NCBI RefSeq assembly: GCF_000422885.1
Contig: NZ_AUGX01000008.1
Span: 1-64,000, forward strand
Direction of reading: 5' to 3'
DNA: 64,000 nt
DNA from: Ottowia thiooxydans DSM 14619
GTDB lineage: Bacteria > Pseudomonadota > Gammaproteobacteria > Burkholderiales > Burkholderiaceae_C
Shown: positions 1 through 8,419 of the stretch, one piece after another
Layout of the letters: the number at the start of each line of letters is the position of its first letter
Position numbering within the stretch: position 1 is the stretch's first letter
Position numbers and translations under genes: made by a program
Notes under the pieces: model-generated
What the model was told of the DNA's origin: nothing
The model's database searches: none
The model's input: the letters and a program-made list of their open reading frames with translations, nothing else

Positions 1-370
1 CCTGGGACGTGCCGCGAATGAGGTTGCCCTGGAAAGAGTTGAGCGACTACGCTGCATTGCCGAGCTGGCAAATTCATTGCTGAGATCAAACGTCCGCAGT
101 TCGGCGGCTTCAACTGGCCTGTGCCTAAGGTCAACCTGATCCTTATTCTTCGAAAAGATTGTTTCCAATTCGAAGAAAGTGTTGTTCTCGTTCGGTGGTT
201 TTAAACACCCCCGTTCAGGCGCAAACTACGTCTTACGGAGCCGGCCAGTAGCTTTCCAAGCAAAAGCCTCCTCCGCGGTGAGTCCGAAAAGATAAAGCGG
301 ATTCAACGAAGAGGAGGCCGCCTTGACGGGCAGTCTCGCTGGACAAAGATTCAATTCAAAGGAAAAGATC
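1..370. other. No supported gene at window start
   Basis: No complete gene is supported here. On the plus strand short frames are open from position 2 to 139 and from 3 to 98 and both run off the left edge. One could be the tail of a neighbouring gene, but neither looks like a family I recognise. The remainder is the upstream region of the small exported protein gene that starts at 371, with a purine-rich ribosome binding site just before that start. Confidence 0.3.
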
Positions 371-673
371 ATGCAAGTTAAAACCATCGCCCTCGCTTCC
401 CTGTTCTCCATCGTTCTGGCTGGCAACGCTTTCGCAGCCCAACCAGCATCTGGCGAAGGCCCATTGTTTCTGAACGAAGCACAAGCCGTCAGCACACTGA
501 GCCGTGACGCTGTGCGTCAGGAAGCCATTGCCAACCCACCCCTTGTTAACGGTTACGACTCTGTTTCCGATGCCAAGTCTGTGCGCAGCACTGCGACCCG
601 CGCCCAAGTGCGTGAGTCCACCCGTGACGCCATTGCCCACGGTTTCCACGTGAAAAGCGGCGAATCAGCCTGA
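371..673 (+). CDS. Small exported DUF4148-like protein, intact copy
   Basis: Predicted 100-residue secreted protein. The ATG at 371 is chosen because it follows a GGAAAAG ribosome binding site and begins a typical signal peptide (MQVKTIALASLFSIVLAG, cleavage expected near AFA-AQ); an upstream in-frame start at 323 would bury that signal. The mature part is charged and helical, with the pattern VRQEAIANPP and repeated arginine- and alanine-containing stretches. It resembles the DUF4148 family, common as small periplasmic proteins in Burkholderiales; that link is inferred from pattern and function is unknown. A strong terminator follows at once, so it is probably monocistronic. A near-identical but frameshifted copy lies 2.9 kb downstream. 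Confidence 0.8.
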   Translation: MQVKTIALASLFSIVLAGNAFAAQPASGEGPLFLNEAQAVSTLSRDAVRQEAIANPPLVNGYDSVSDAKSVRSTATRAQVRESTRDAIAHGFHVKSGESA

Positions 674-711
674 TACCGCTCAACGCGGCCTGCGACAAGG
701 CCGCTCAAACG

Positions 712-744
712 AAAAACGAGATGCATGTCATCTCGTTTTTTTTT
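712..744 (+). terminator. Rho-independent terminator of the small exported protein gene
   Basis: An inverted repeat with arms ACGAGATG and CATCTCGT (716-723 and 729-736), extended by A/T pairs, is followed by a run of T. It lies 40 bases after the stop codon at 673. Confidence 0.9.
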
Positions 745-759
745 GCTTCATCTGCGGAT

Positions 760-1123
760 CGCTCTTGCGCCTAAAAGCTCCGAAACAGCGGACAACCTGA
801 GCGACAGCGTTTCAATTGCCCAACGCAACGGGACGTTACTGAGGCATCAACTAATTTGGCTTGGGCCGAAACCATCCAAATTCAGCGTGAGGCTAACCCT
901 TATATGTTGTTTTCCGCAGTCGGCGTCTTTAACGACGCAACTGCCTTGGCACGAAGCCTTCAAGGCCAAAGCAACTCGTTTTTCGATCTCGATATGAGAC
1001 GTTCGAGTTATTGGTCTCAGCGCAGAAGGCCATTCCAAGGCACTAATTTTCAAGCCCTTTAGGCGCCCTTCAAATTAGCCTGCCGCAGGCTAGTAGAACA
1101 ATTGCGCCGTTTAGACTAGCGCA
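760..1123. other. Gene-free intergenic stretch
   Basis: Between the terminator of the first small gene and the start at 1124 I see only short open frames without ribosome binding sites or recognisable products. It presumably holds the promoter for the gene at 1124; no clear -10/-35 pair stood out. Confidence 0.4.
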
Positions 1124-2092
1124 ATGAACCAGCCTCCAATAGAGCGATTTTGTAGCGACTGTGGACTTAACCTTCGCCCCCTCGAAGTTCCCCATATTTC
1201 AGGCTCTTGTGATGTCTGTGGTCGTACGAAGTACTTTATTAGGCTGGGCGAGGGAGGAAAAGGGCTTCACGCCAAGGCAGGGGAGACCATTGCGATTCCC
1301 ACCGCCCTTCTTCAAATGTCACTTGACCCATCCAAGGTACAAGGTCGCCTCTCCCGAGAAGGCATCCCTTACTTCTTGCAGAAGCTCTTAATGGAAGGGA
1401 TGCCAGCAAAAGTTGACGAGCTCAGTGAGAGGATCAATATCAGTAGGGAGGTTTGGGAAAACGAACTTCAGCAGAGCGATAAGCTCGCGGGTATCGATTT
1501 GGGATCACCCGAGGGCGGCCAGCAGATGTTCCAGAGGCTCAAAGAGGAGATGGACAGTCGCGAATGGCGTATGCTTGTAAAAATTATGCTCTCGGGTGAG
1601 TTAGGACGGACCATAGAGGCTGGTAAAGCAGATGAAGCAGCCTATTTTGGCTTGCTGATCGGCCTGAACCACGCTCTGACAGTTGTCCAAGAACCTTACT
1701 TTGAAGAGACTGTCTGGCGGGGATATAAAGCTGGCATTGCCATCCATGAGTGCAGTAATGCCATGGACATAGTTCTCGGTGAGGTAGAAGCCCTTGCTGA
1801 ACTAGATCCACTTTTTGAAAGGACTGGGGAAGCGACTCTACGTACCTGGCTCGACAGCGGTTCCGCATTAGGGCCTCGATTGGGCATATCTACCGTTCCA
1901 GAGGCGCTTCTTGCCGCACGCGCCAATTGGCACCTCGACGAATTCAGACGCAAGAAAGAAGAGAACGCAAAACGACCAGCCGAGCGTCGCGCAAAATCCG
2001 AACTGCTTCTGAAGTGGGCTCAGTTGTTTATCCCGCCGACCGCTATCGGAGCAATTATTGGTAGCTTAGCGACGTACTTGAAGCTTCACTGA
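1124..2092 (+). CDS. Zinc-ribbon and C-terminal membrane-anchor protein, unknown function
   Basis: A 322-residue protein I do not recognise as a named family. The N-terminus has two CxxC pairs, C10-C13 and C29-C32, in the layout of a zinc ribbon. The middle is a helical, charged domain (about 60-270). A lysine/arginine-rich stretch near 285-298 is followed by one hydrophobic segment, LFIPPTAIGAIIGSLATYL, close to the C-terminus, so it is probably tail-anchored with the ribbon in the cytoplasm. Codon use is less GC-biased than the housekeeping genes further right, in keeping with an acquired gene. It faces the gene at 2161-3180 tail to tail, and both lie between the two small-gene copies. Confidence 0.7.
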   Translation: MNQPPIERFCSDCGLNLRPLEVPHISGSCDVCGRTKYFIRLGEGGKGLHAKAGETIAIPTALLQMSLDPSKVQGRLSREGIPYFLQKLLMEGMPAKVDELSERINISREVWENELQQSDKLAGIDLGSPEGGQQMFQRLKEEMDSREWRMLVKIMLSGELGRTIEAGKADEAAYFGLLIGLNHALTVVQEPYFEETVWRGYKAGIAIHECSNAMDIVLGEVEALAELDPLFERTGEATLRTWLDSGSALGPRLGISTVPEALLAARANWHLDEFRRKKEENAKRPAERRAKSELLLKWAQLFIPPTAIGAIIGSLATYLKLH

Positions 2093-2160
2093 ACGGTCAG
2101 ACCTTGGGAGACTCAAACCCGTCTCCCTACATGCGCAATGCTGGTCAAATCGCTGCCGAC

Positions 2161-3180
2161 TCAACGCCGTTTGCGCTTCCTCAGCTTACCTTTCGAGACC
2201 TGTTTCACAGGCGTGATAACCGGCTCCACGGTCCTGCCATCTCCCCGCATCAACACCCTGGCTTCGCCTGTCTCCGCCCACTCCTTCAAGCTCCATGGCG
2301 TATCGGGTTTCGTCTTATCCCGAAGGAACTCCTCGACGGCAACGTGTGCGATCTCTAAGTTATCAGCGGCAAGGAATCGCATCGCGTCTTCGAGGTGAGC
2401 TTGGGCAGTACGCAGCGTTACGTCCCAACCGAAGCACAGCTTGCTTGCGTCCTTCAGTCTTTTAGTCTCCATGTTGGGATCAACTTCAGTGATTAAACGG
2501 AACGCTTCATCCACCCCCGCTACGACTTCATTCTTAAAGTCCCAATACAGCCATTTCATGGACGGTAACCTTCCAACTTGCTCCTCGATGTAGCGGACTT
2601 GGTCGCGCTTCTTTCCTGTGTCGCGCATGAGGCGCAAGATATCCTCTTCGGATCGTTCTGACACCCTGGTCACCGCCATGTCTTCGCGCTTCGCTCTGGT
2701 GATTAGGTAGGCGTATGCCTGCGCTCCGATGCGCCGATTGAGACATCCCATTAGGTGATAGACCCACCGTACACCGAACTGCTGATTCACCAGTGACGTT
2801 ACTTGCTGCCGAACCGCAGGAGCGCGCTCCTGCAGTGCAAGAATCTGGTTCACCGCGTCGCGTCGATCCGCGTTGCGCCTGTAGGTCGCATTGGCAATGT
2901 CGAAATCCTCTCCGAAGTGGTTTCGACCGCACACATGACCAATGTTGGTCTCGTGTCCTTCTGTCGTGCGGACAAGAAACCCGTGGAGGTGACCTTGATG
3001 GCATGTGGTGAGGCCACAGGGGACTTCATTGCCGAACGTGTACGGGGTGAGGACTTCCGCTAGGCGATTGAGCTTCGGATCAACATCGGTCCTAAAGCTT
3101 GGTCTTCGCAGAAGGTCAGAGTAGGTGGAAGGAGCCTCGGTGAATTGGGTCAGATGATCGGGGAGTGCGATAGTGTCCAA
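2161..3180 (-). CDS. Unknown cytoplasmic protein with Cys/His cluster
   Basis: A 339-residue soluble protein of unknown function. At about residues 55-90 it has a dense Cys/His pattern (CGLTTCHQGHLHG, then GHETNIGHVCGRNHFG) that could bind a metal; the GHVCG-hFG pattern recurs, as I recall, in uncharacterised phage and accessory proteins. The rest is helical and charged with a basic C-terminal tail (KGKLRKRKRR) suited to nucleic-acid contact. The start is a TTG at 3180 with an AGGA about nine bases upstream; a later start cannot be excluded. It converges on the gene at 1124-2092. Nothing identifies a partner or pathway. Confidence 0.65.
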   Translation of the reverse strand: MDTIALPDHLTQFTEAPSTYSDLLRRPSFRTDVDPKLNRLAEVLTPYTFGNEVPCGLTTCHQGHLHGFLVRTTEGHETNIGHVCGRNHFGEDFDIANATYRRNADRRDAVNQILALQERAPAVRQQVTSLVNQQFGVRWVYHLMGCLNRRIGAQAYAYLITRAKREDMAVTRVSERSEEDILRLMRDTGKKRDQVRYIEEQVGRLPSMKWLYWDFKNEVVAGVDEAFRLITEVDPNMETKRLKDASKLCFGWDVTLRTAQAHLEDAMRFLAADNLEIAHVAVEEFLRDKTKPDTPWSLKEWAETGEARVLMRGDGRTVEPVITPVKQVSKGKLRKRKRR

Positions 3181-3292
3181 AGGCGTGTCCTAGCGGTGCA
3201 ATCTACCGCTCAGCGCAATAGTAATACTGATGCTGTATAAATGTCCAGCCTATATCTTCATCCAGTAAAAATTTAACTTTAAGGGGAAGATC

Positions 3293-3596
3293 ATGCAAGT
3301 TAAAAGCATCGTCCTCGCTTCCCTGGTTTCTATCGTTTTGACCGGGCAACGCTTTTGCAGTACAACTAGTGTCTGACGAAGATCCACAGTTTCTGAACGA
3401 AGCACAGGCTGTCAGCACACTGAGCCGTGACGCTGTGCGCCAGGACGCCATTGCCAACCCACCCCTCGTTAACGGTTACGACTCTGTTTCCGACGCCAAG
3501 TCTGTGCGTAGCACTGCGACTCGTGCCCAAGTGCGTGAGTCCACCCGTGACGCCATTGCCCATGGCTTCCACGTGAAAAGCGGCGAATCGGCCTGA
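3293..3596 (+). pseudogene. Frameshifted second copy of the small exported protein gene
   Basis: This copy repeats the gene at 371-673, including the MQVK start and its ribosome binding site (GGGGAAGA), but has one extra G near position 3345 (ACCGGGCAACGC where copy 1 has GCTGGCAACGC). The frame entered from 3293 reaches a TGA at 3374-3376, after 27 codons. The original frame resumes after the insertion and stays open to 3596 with highly conserved residues. A GTG at 3369 could start a 75-residue product without a signal peptide, which I consider unlikely to be functional. Strong conservation downstream suggests the frameshift is recent, or a sequencing error. Confidence 0.8.
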
Positions 3597-3633
3597 TAGC
3601 GCCCAACGCGGCCTGCAACAAGGTCGCTCAAAC

Positions 3634-3666
3634 GAAAAACGAGATGCATGTCATCTCGTTTTTTTT
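3634..3666 (+). terminator. Terminator of the second small-gene copy
   Basis: Same hairpin as at 712-744 (arms ACGAGATG / CATCTCGT) followed by a T run, 40 bases after the stop at 3596. Confidence 0.88.
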
Positions 3667-3747
3667 GCTTCATCTGCGGATGACTTTCGCTGGAACGGCA
3701 TATTGCTCAATCTCAGACGAGGCTCGCCTGATCCCGTAACCGCTCTC

Positions 3748-4656
3748 TTAATCGTCGTTACCCCACGAATTACCTATCCACAAACCAACAACGAGTGGAA
3801 CGAGCCAGTGACAGGCGCTATGACATGAGTTGGTTGGAGATGCCTGGGTGAAATTACTGGCGACGGGCGGCGCGATGTAGGACTCATTGTGGCGGGTGCG
3901 CCACCAGCCTTCAGCGATGATGCTAATACAGGCAAACGGCAGCAGACCCAATGCTAGTAATAAGCCGGGAACAATCAGCACACAAGACACCCCCCAGAGG
4001 GCTGCGAGCAGACCCGTGGCGATAAAACTCACAACTAGTTGAGCCAGCCACTCTCCGGGGAGCGGCACATAGACAAAGATGCTGCCCCAAAGGACGAGGA
4101 ATAAAACACCGCACCAAAGCAGCAGGTGATCTTCAATTCGCTGAGAAAAGAAGGTGCTGAAAGGCATGCTCAGTACTTTTTCCCGCTCGCGTCGCCGTTG
4201 TTCCTGTTGTCGAAAATGCTCCACCCACCGGTGTTTTTTTTCTTGCCAGAATCTCTGGAGTGACTCCTCAATGGGTGAGCGCGGCACGCGGGAAGGAACT
4301 GGGCGCACGTCAAACGGCAACCCTACAGTCTCTTCCATCGGGACGCGGGGTACGGAGTTCACACTTTTCGACTGCTTCGTTGGACGATGCAGCGCGCCGA
4401 GGTGCGTGCAAAGCATCGCCGCGCCCAACACCCCAAGCGCCATCGATCCGCCTTCATCTTCGGCAGGCATCAGAAAGGCACCGCTCAAGAGAAATGCGCC
4501 GAGGCCGGCGCCGCTGCCCGCTAACGCTCCGAACAGATGGGCGAGGAAGCGGCTTTTCTTAAGCGCAACGCGGCGATTCGCGACGGTATGCCAAACCCCG
4601 ACCCACGCTCCAAGCGTGCAGGCCAGCACCAGGAGAACGGCGAGATTTTCATTCAC
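3748..4656 (-). CDS. Multi-pass membrane protein, unknown function
   Basis: A 302-residue predicted inner-membrane protein. Hydrophobic segments lie near residues 4-25, 38-62 and 72-90. A cytoplasmic-looking arginine- and glutamate-rich linker (about 95-170) follows. Then come three more hydrophobic segments (about 178-196, 205-240 and 245-260) and a short one at the C-terminus. The start is a GTG at 4656 behind an AGGAAG ribosome binding site. It matches no family I can name. It stands alone on its strand, 86 bases from the neighbouring lipoprotein gene's unit and facing the small-gene repeat. Function is unassigned. Confidence 0.65.
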   Translation of the reverse strand: MNENLAVLLVLACTLGAWVGVWHTVANRRVALKKSRFLAHLFGALAGSGAGLGAFLLSGAFLMPAEDEGGSMALGVLGAAMLCTHLGALHRPTKQSKSVNSVPRVPMEETVGLPFDVRPVPSRVPRSPIEESLQRFWQEKKHRWVEHFRQQEQRRREREKVLSMPFSTFFSQRIEDHLLLWCGVLFLVLWGSIFVYVPLPGEWLAQLVVSFIATGLLAALWGVSCVLIVPGLLLALGLLPFACISIIAEGWWRTRHNESYIAPPVASNFTQASPTNSCHSACHWLVPLVVGLWIGNSWGNDD

Positions 4657-4812
4657 GGGAGCTTCCTTTGCCGACTTGCACTGAAAAATTTACGGGATCT
4701 TGATGATAGGTCCCAGGAGGGTGAGAGCCAAGAAATATTGAGCTACGCAATGGCTGCATGATGGCTGTGGAACTCGGTAAATTCAGCATCCTTCTGCGTC
4801 GCAAGCAATCGA

Positions 4813-5721
4813 TCAATCAATTTTCTTGGTGCCCATATAGGAGTAAAAAGTATTTCCGGAAGTCAGAAATATTTGAATCTTATTCTTCAGAACACCGAAC
4901 GAGGTGGTAAAAAGAACACCTTTGAAAACAGTTCCAGCAGGCAAGGCCGCGCCCTTCAGTCCTATGACTCCACCGCTATTAAAATAGCCAAAACTCCACA
5001 CGGGGACCGTAGTGGTCAATTTAAGGTCAAATACATTGACTGCCGTTCCATGCGGGGCCACAGTCCCCGTCATAACAGCGCCTACATTCTTGTCTACTAG
5101 ATTGAGGCTGGTTCCGGAAATTAATGGATTTAATAATACAGTAGGGATTGGTGGCTTTTCTGGATCAACTGGAACGCCAGGGTTGCCGAAGCCAGTACCA
5201 CCGCAGTCGAAAATCGCCTGATTGTAGCCTCCCTCAATCTCAGAAAGTGAAGCTGGGCGGTCATAAATGCTGTCATAGCTTAATGAGAAATTACGTTTCT
5301 CTGGTGCGCCTGATAATCCTGTACTTTCAAATGTTAAGCTTATGTTTTCTTTGGTGAAAGCTGTTCCTGAGTAAGCACCAGTCCTGAATGTACTTGTTTC
5401 AGCATATATGCCGGAAGCTTCGGCGTATGTGCCAGAGACTGTGTTTCCATTCGCATTGGCTTTGCCGTATGAGACTGCCTCCGGGCAAAACGACATGTTG
5501 TTGGGCGCCGCTCTTCCTGAAATTCCAAAATATGAGCCATCATTCAAAATAATGGCTTGCATCATATTGTGGCCGTCAGGATTTGGATCTAAGTAAGTAG
5601 TCCAAATCCCCTCGTCAGCTCGAATTACATTAGTAGGAGGTGTATTTCCACCATCACCTCCACAAGCAGTCAAGGCAAGGGCGTAGACCAGCACGCTTCC
5701 ACAAGTAAATTTATTTTTCAT
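4813..5721 (-). CDS. Putative lipoprotein of unknown function, low-GC gene
   Basis: A 302-residue protein beginning with a lipoprotein signal peptide: MKNKF, a hydrophobic core and the lipobox LTAC followed by GGDGG. Start 5721 is chosen because an earlier in-frame ATG at 5805 would place 28 hydrophilic residues before the signal. The mature part is rich in Gly, Ser, Thr and Asn and is probably beta-structured, in two halves (about 35-195 and 205-302). It should be anchored to the outer membrane after lipidation. Base composition is clearly more AT-rich than most of the window, as is the gene-free stretch upstream, which suggests horizontal transfer. No function can be assigned. Confidence 0.7.
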   Translation of the reverse strand: MKNKFTCGSVLVYALALTACGGDGGNTPPTNVIRADEGIWTTYLDPNPDGHNMMQAIILNDGSYFGISGRAAPNNMSFCPEAVSYGKANANGNTVSGTYAEASGIYAETSTFRTGAYSGTAFTKENISLTFESTGLSGAPEKRNFSLSYDSIYDRPASLSEIEGGYNQAIFDCGGTGFGNPGVPVDPEKPPIPTVLLNPLISGTSLNLVDKNVGAVMTGTVAPHGTAVNVFDLKLTTTVPVWSFGYFNSGGVIGLKGAALPAGTVFKGVLFTTSFGVLKNKIQIFLTSGNTFYSYMGTKKID

Positions 5722-6313
5722 GGGCTTTGGCTTATTGGTGATAGCTACGATCTGAAGCTTTGAATGGAAGTGTCGTCGCCACGAAGCAATTAATCTCGAA
5801 TGCATCCGCTTTGCGCTCTCGAAATGATAAGCCAGTATTGACTGGTTTCAATGAATAAAAGCGTCCGGTGCGTGTACAGCTCTTCCAATCAAGTGAGGAG
5901 GATGTCCTCACATTGAGTTCTCGCCGTTGATGCCGCTGAGTTCTAAAGATTACTCTGAAGCGGCTCACCAAAGTGCGCTGCTCAATTGCTTACAAAATAT
6001 ATCGCTCCTTTGTGTGTTGCATGTTGCTTTCAAAAAGATAGCAAACTTCAGTTATCTACAACTACTCTCAGACGTATTCTTAATAAAAAATATCGAACGT
6101 ATTTCACTCTAGTCCTAGCGGGTTTCACTATAGACCAAGCCGGATAGATTGAATTTCTGTATCGTGATTAGGGCCTCACCGAACCCATCCATGGGCAGGT
6201 GGGCTGGGTGTGCGGCGAGCACACCGAATACGCTGAACAACAGAACATCCGGGGCCTGTAGGAAGCAAGCGCAGTCCACCGGTGCACTCACGTCAACACC
6301 AGGGAGCTTCAAG
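5722..6313. other. AT-rich gene-free stretch
   Basis: About 590 bases without a credible gene. The part around 5980-6115 is strongly AT-rich. It separates two outward-facing genes, the lipoprotein on the minus strand and the IPTL-CTERM gene on the plus strand, so promoters for both are expected here. The open frames inside lack ribosome binding sites and look non-coding. Confidence 0.4.
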
Positions 6314-7381
6314 ATGTCAGACCTTTCAATGCGCCGAGCTAGTCGCTCCGTGAGCCGCGTACGCGCCATATTCACCAGCTTGGCCATTGCCGCGGGCTCC
6401 ACGTGCCTCATGCTGCCAGCACACGCTGCCGTACCAGCCGGCGAGCGCCAGGTGCTGATTGACCTTTACAACGGCACGGCTGGCGATGGCTGGACCACCA
6501 ACACAGGATGGAAGACCGCTGGCACGTTCAGTGCACCTGGCACCGAGTGCACTTGGCATGGCGTTTACTGTGATGTGGCTGGCAACAGGGTCGAGCGGAT
6601 TCTCATGAGTTCCAACAACTTGGCGGGTCCACTGCCGGCAACGCTGAATACGCTGACGGCACTGACAGACATCGGGCTCGCGATCAATCAGCTGACAGGC
6701 GCCATTCCCAGCCTCAACGGATTGACTGCGCTCGAGTATTTCTCCGTTTCCAGCAATCAGCTGACCGGCTCCATTCCCAGTATGAGCGGCTTGTCGGTGC
6801 TGCGAACTCTTTACGTAGAAGACAACCAACTCAGCGGGCCGATCCCCAGCCTTGCCGGCCTGCCTGCGCTGGAATCCTTCCGAGTCGAAAACAACCAATT
6901 GAGCGGCACACCGCCCGCCGCACCCGCCACATTGCAGCCGGGCGGATCCGCCCTGTGCCCCAACCTCCTGCATACGCCTTCGCCCACCGACGCGGCCTGG
7001 AATACCGCACAAGGTTCCACTTGGTCCAGTGGGTGTACGCCGGGTTACCTGGTCAGCGCCACCGCAGGCTCAGGCGGGCGTGTAGGGCCGCCCCAAGGCG
7101 TGCAAGCCGGGCTGACGGCCGCAGTCGTGCTCACGCCAGACCCCAACTACATTGTCGATACTGCCTCCAGCAACTGCGGTGGTTCGCTCGCCGGCGCCAC
7201 TTTCACCACCGGCCCCGTCAACGCTGACTGCACCGTCAGCGCCTCTTTCAGGATGGCCCCAGCGGGCAATCCCACACCCGCGCCCACAGCCGTGCCCACA
7301 TTGGGTGAGTGGGCGTTGATCGCGATGGGCCTCCTGCTGGGCGGTTTGGGTGTGCGTCAGGTCCGGCGTCCCACGCGCTGA
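6314..7381 (+). CDS. Leucine-rich-repeat IPTL-CTERM surface protein
   Basis: A 355-residue exported protein. The ATG at 6314 is preferred because an AGGGAG ribosome binding site precedes it and a twenty-residue hydrophobic signal ending AHAA follows an arginine-rich N-terminus. Residues of about 42-85 resemble the N-terminal cap of plant-type leucine-rich-repeat proteins (GTAGDGW, TECTWHGVYCD). About five LRRs follow (for example NQLTGSIPSMSGL, NQLSGPIPSLAGL). A Cys-containing beta region comes next (about 225-305). The C-terminus has the IPTL-CTERM sorting signal: VPTLGEW, a hydrophobic helix and a basic RQVRRPTR tail. That signal is known to target proteins to the envelope of Gram-negative bacteria through a dedicated sorting enzyme, which is not in this window. 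Confidence 0.85.
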   Translation: MSDLSMRRASRSVSRVRAIFTSLAIAAGSTCLMLPAHAAVPAGERQVLIDLYNGTAGDGWTTNTGWKTAGTFSAPGTECTWHGVYCDVAGNRVERILMSSNNLAGPLPATLNTLTALTDIGLAINQLTGAIPSLNGLTALEYFSVSSNQLTGSIPSMSGLSVLRTLYVEDNQLSGPIPSLAGLPALESFRVENNQLSGTPPAAPATLQPGGSALCPNLLHTPSPTDAAWNTAQGSTWSSGCTPGYLVSATAGSGGRVGPPQGVQAGLTAAVVLTPDPNYIVDTASSNCGGSLAGATFTTGPVNADCTVSASFRMAPAGNPTPAPTAVPTLGEWALIAMGLLLGGLGVRQVRRPTR

Positions 7382-7389
7382 ATGCTGAG

Positions 7390-7421
7390 ACAACCGGTGC
7401 TTCACCATAAGCGCCGGTTGT
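7390..7421 (+). terminator. Hairpin after the LRR IPTL-CTERM gene
   Basis: Arms ACAACCGGTGCTT and AAGCGCCGGTTGT (7390-7402 and 7409-7421, one G-T pair) with a six-base loop, starting eight bases after the stop. There is no long T run, so it may also act as a transcript-stabilising structure. Confidence 0.65.
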
Positions 7422-7577
7422 GTCGTCTACGGCAAAAAGGAGTCCCTCGTGACCCACTCTTCACGCCAAGCTGGTCACCTGCACCGCGCAGTAACTCGAT
7501 TCCCTGATTGGCCAATGGAAAAATCGCCACTTTCGTTGTGATGATTCTGCAGCACCGCCTGGGTTGCGTTGGACAAG

Positions 7578-7613
7578 AAAAAAGCCCGCCATGCAATCGC
7601 TGCATACGGGCTC
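7578..7613 (-). terminator. Terminator downstream of tRNA-Arg
   Basis: Read on the minus strand, arms GCCCG/CGGGC and ATGCA/TGCAT form a hairpin followed by TTTTTTC, about 33 bases after the end of the tRNA at 7645. Confidence 0.85.
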
Positions 7614-7644
7614 TGGAATCCGGCGGGATTTCTGGTCTTGTTCT

Positions 7645-7720
7645 TGGTGCGGCTGGCGGGGATCGAACCCACGACCCTCGGCTTCGGAGGCCGATACTCT
7701 ATCCACTGAGCTACAGCCGC
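7645..7720 (-). tRNA. tRNA-Arg (anticodon CCG)
   Basis: A complete cloverleaf on the minus strand: acceptor arms GCGGCTG / CAGCCGC, D-arm GCTC..GAGT, anticodon arm TCGGC / GCCGA with loop CTCCGAA (anticodon CCG, reading CGG), and T-arm GTGGG TTCGATC CCCGC. Discriminator A and a genomically encoded CCA lie at 7648-7645. It is followed on its strand by the terminator at 7578-7613. Length with CCA is 76 nt. Confidence 0.96.
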
Positions 7721-7739
7721 ATTTGAAGTAAGCCCTGCA

Positions 7740-8372
7740 TTATCCCTGATTGTGGGCGTTCACCGGTGAAGACAGGCCGAGTCCACGTAAAAAGACATCG
7801 AGTGCGTTCAAACCGGTGGCTTCCAGATCGAAGGAGGGATCAAGCAGCCAGCTGAAGACCAGCCCGTGCACCATGGCGTGCATCCCATGGGCCAACTGCT
7901 CAGCAGGGGCTGGAAGTGCAACGCCGAGCTGCTGGCTGGCGTTTTCGAGTGCGGAATGCTGGCAGAGCACATGCTCGCGCTGAGTCTGTAGATGACGCTC
8001 CCGAATGGCGCCCAGTTCCGGGGTGTGTTCCACCATCAGAGTGGCAATCTCCAGCACGCGCCGGGTTTGCTCGTCGCGAACGATCTGCCGCAACGCATGT
8101 TTCAGGCCTTGGCGAAGCGCGGCGATGGGGTCATCTCCGGTGACGTCCGGCAGCATGCATTCGAGAGGGAGCGTGACTCGCTCCAGCATGGCGTTGAACA
8201 GGTCAGCCTTATCCTTGAAATGCCAATAAAGAGCGCCACGAGTCACTCCCGCAGCCTGGGCGATGTCATTCAAAGATGTGCGAGAGACTCCGCGCTGCAG
8301 AAACACGTGCTCTGCGGCATCCAGCAACGCGCTGCGCGTCGCTTGAGCGTCTTCCTTGGTACGGCGGGCCAT
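7740..8372 (-). CDS. TetR-family repressor of the adjacent RND pump (TtgR/AcrR type)
   Basis: A 210-residue regulator. The start at 8372 gives the usual TetR opening MARRTKEDAQATR; the longer frame to 8519 would run across the operator. Residues of about 10-60 form the helix-turn-helix (DIAQAAGVTRGALYWHFKDKAD), and the rest is the ligand-binding and dimerisation domain as in AcrR, TtgR and MexR-type TetR proteins. It is divergent from the pump genes, with a palindrome of the AcrR/TtgR type between them. The inferred role is drug-responsive repression of the pump and of itself. Closest named relatives cannot be resolved by eye. Confidence 0.92.
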   Translation of the reverse strand: MARRTKEDAQATRSALLDAAEHVFLQRGVSRTSLNDIAQAAGVTRGALYWHFKDKADLFNAMLERVTLPLECMLPDVTGDDPIAALRQGLKHALRQIVRDEQTRRVLEIATLMVEHTPELGAIRERHLQTQREHVLCQHSALENASQQLGVALPAPAEQLAHGMHAMVHGLVFSWLLDPSFDLEATGLNALDVFLRGLGLSSPVNAHNQG

Positions 8373-8419
8373 TGAACGATCAGATAGAGATAAAAAGAGG
8401 ATATTTCGTTCGATATTAG

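Larger units (their letters stand above)
371..759 (+). repeat. Direct repeat, copy 1 (gene plus terminator)
   Basis: The gene, its terminator and about 15 bases beyond it recur at 3293-3681 in the same orientation with only scattered substitutions. Similarity stops shortly before the start codon and just after TCTGCGGAT, so the repeat is essentially a gene-terminator unit. The two copies bracket 2.5 kb carrying two unrelated genes. Confidence 0.85.
3293..3681 (+). repeat. Direct repeat, copy 2 (gene plus terminator)
   Basis: Second copy of the unit at 371-759, same orientation and same length, including the terminator hairpin and the trailing TGCTTCATCTGCGGAT. Confidence 0.85.

Noticed and set aside
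725..1062. Small plus-strand genes after the first terminator
   Set aside because: Frames start inside or just after the terminator, have no ribosome binding site and no sensible product.
3369..3596. A separate 75-residue gene starting at GTG 3369
   Set aside because: It is the downstream part of the frameshifted second small-gene copy; it lacks a signal peptide and a ribosome binding site.
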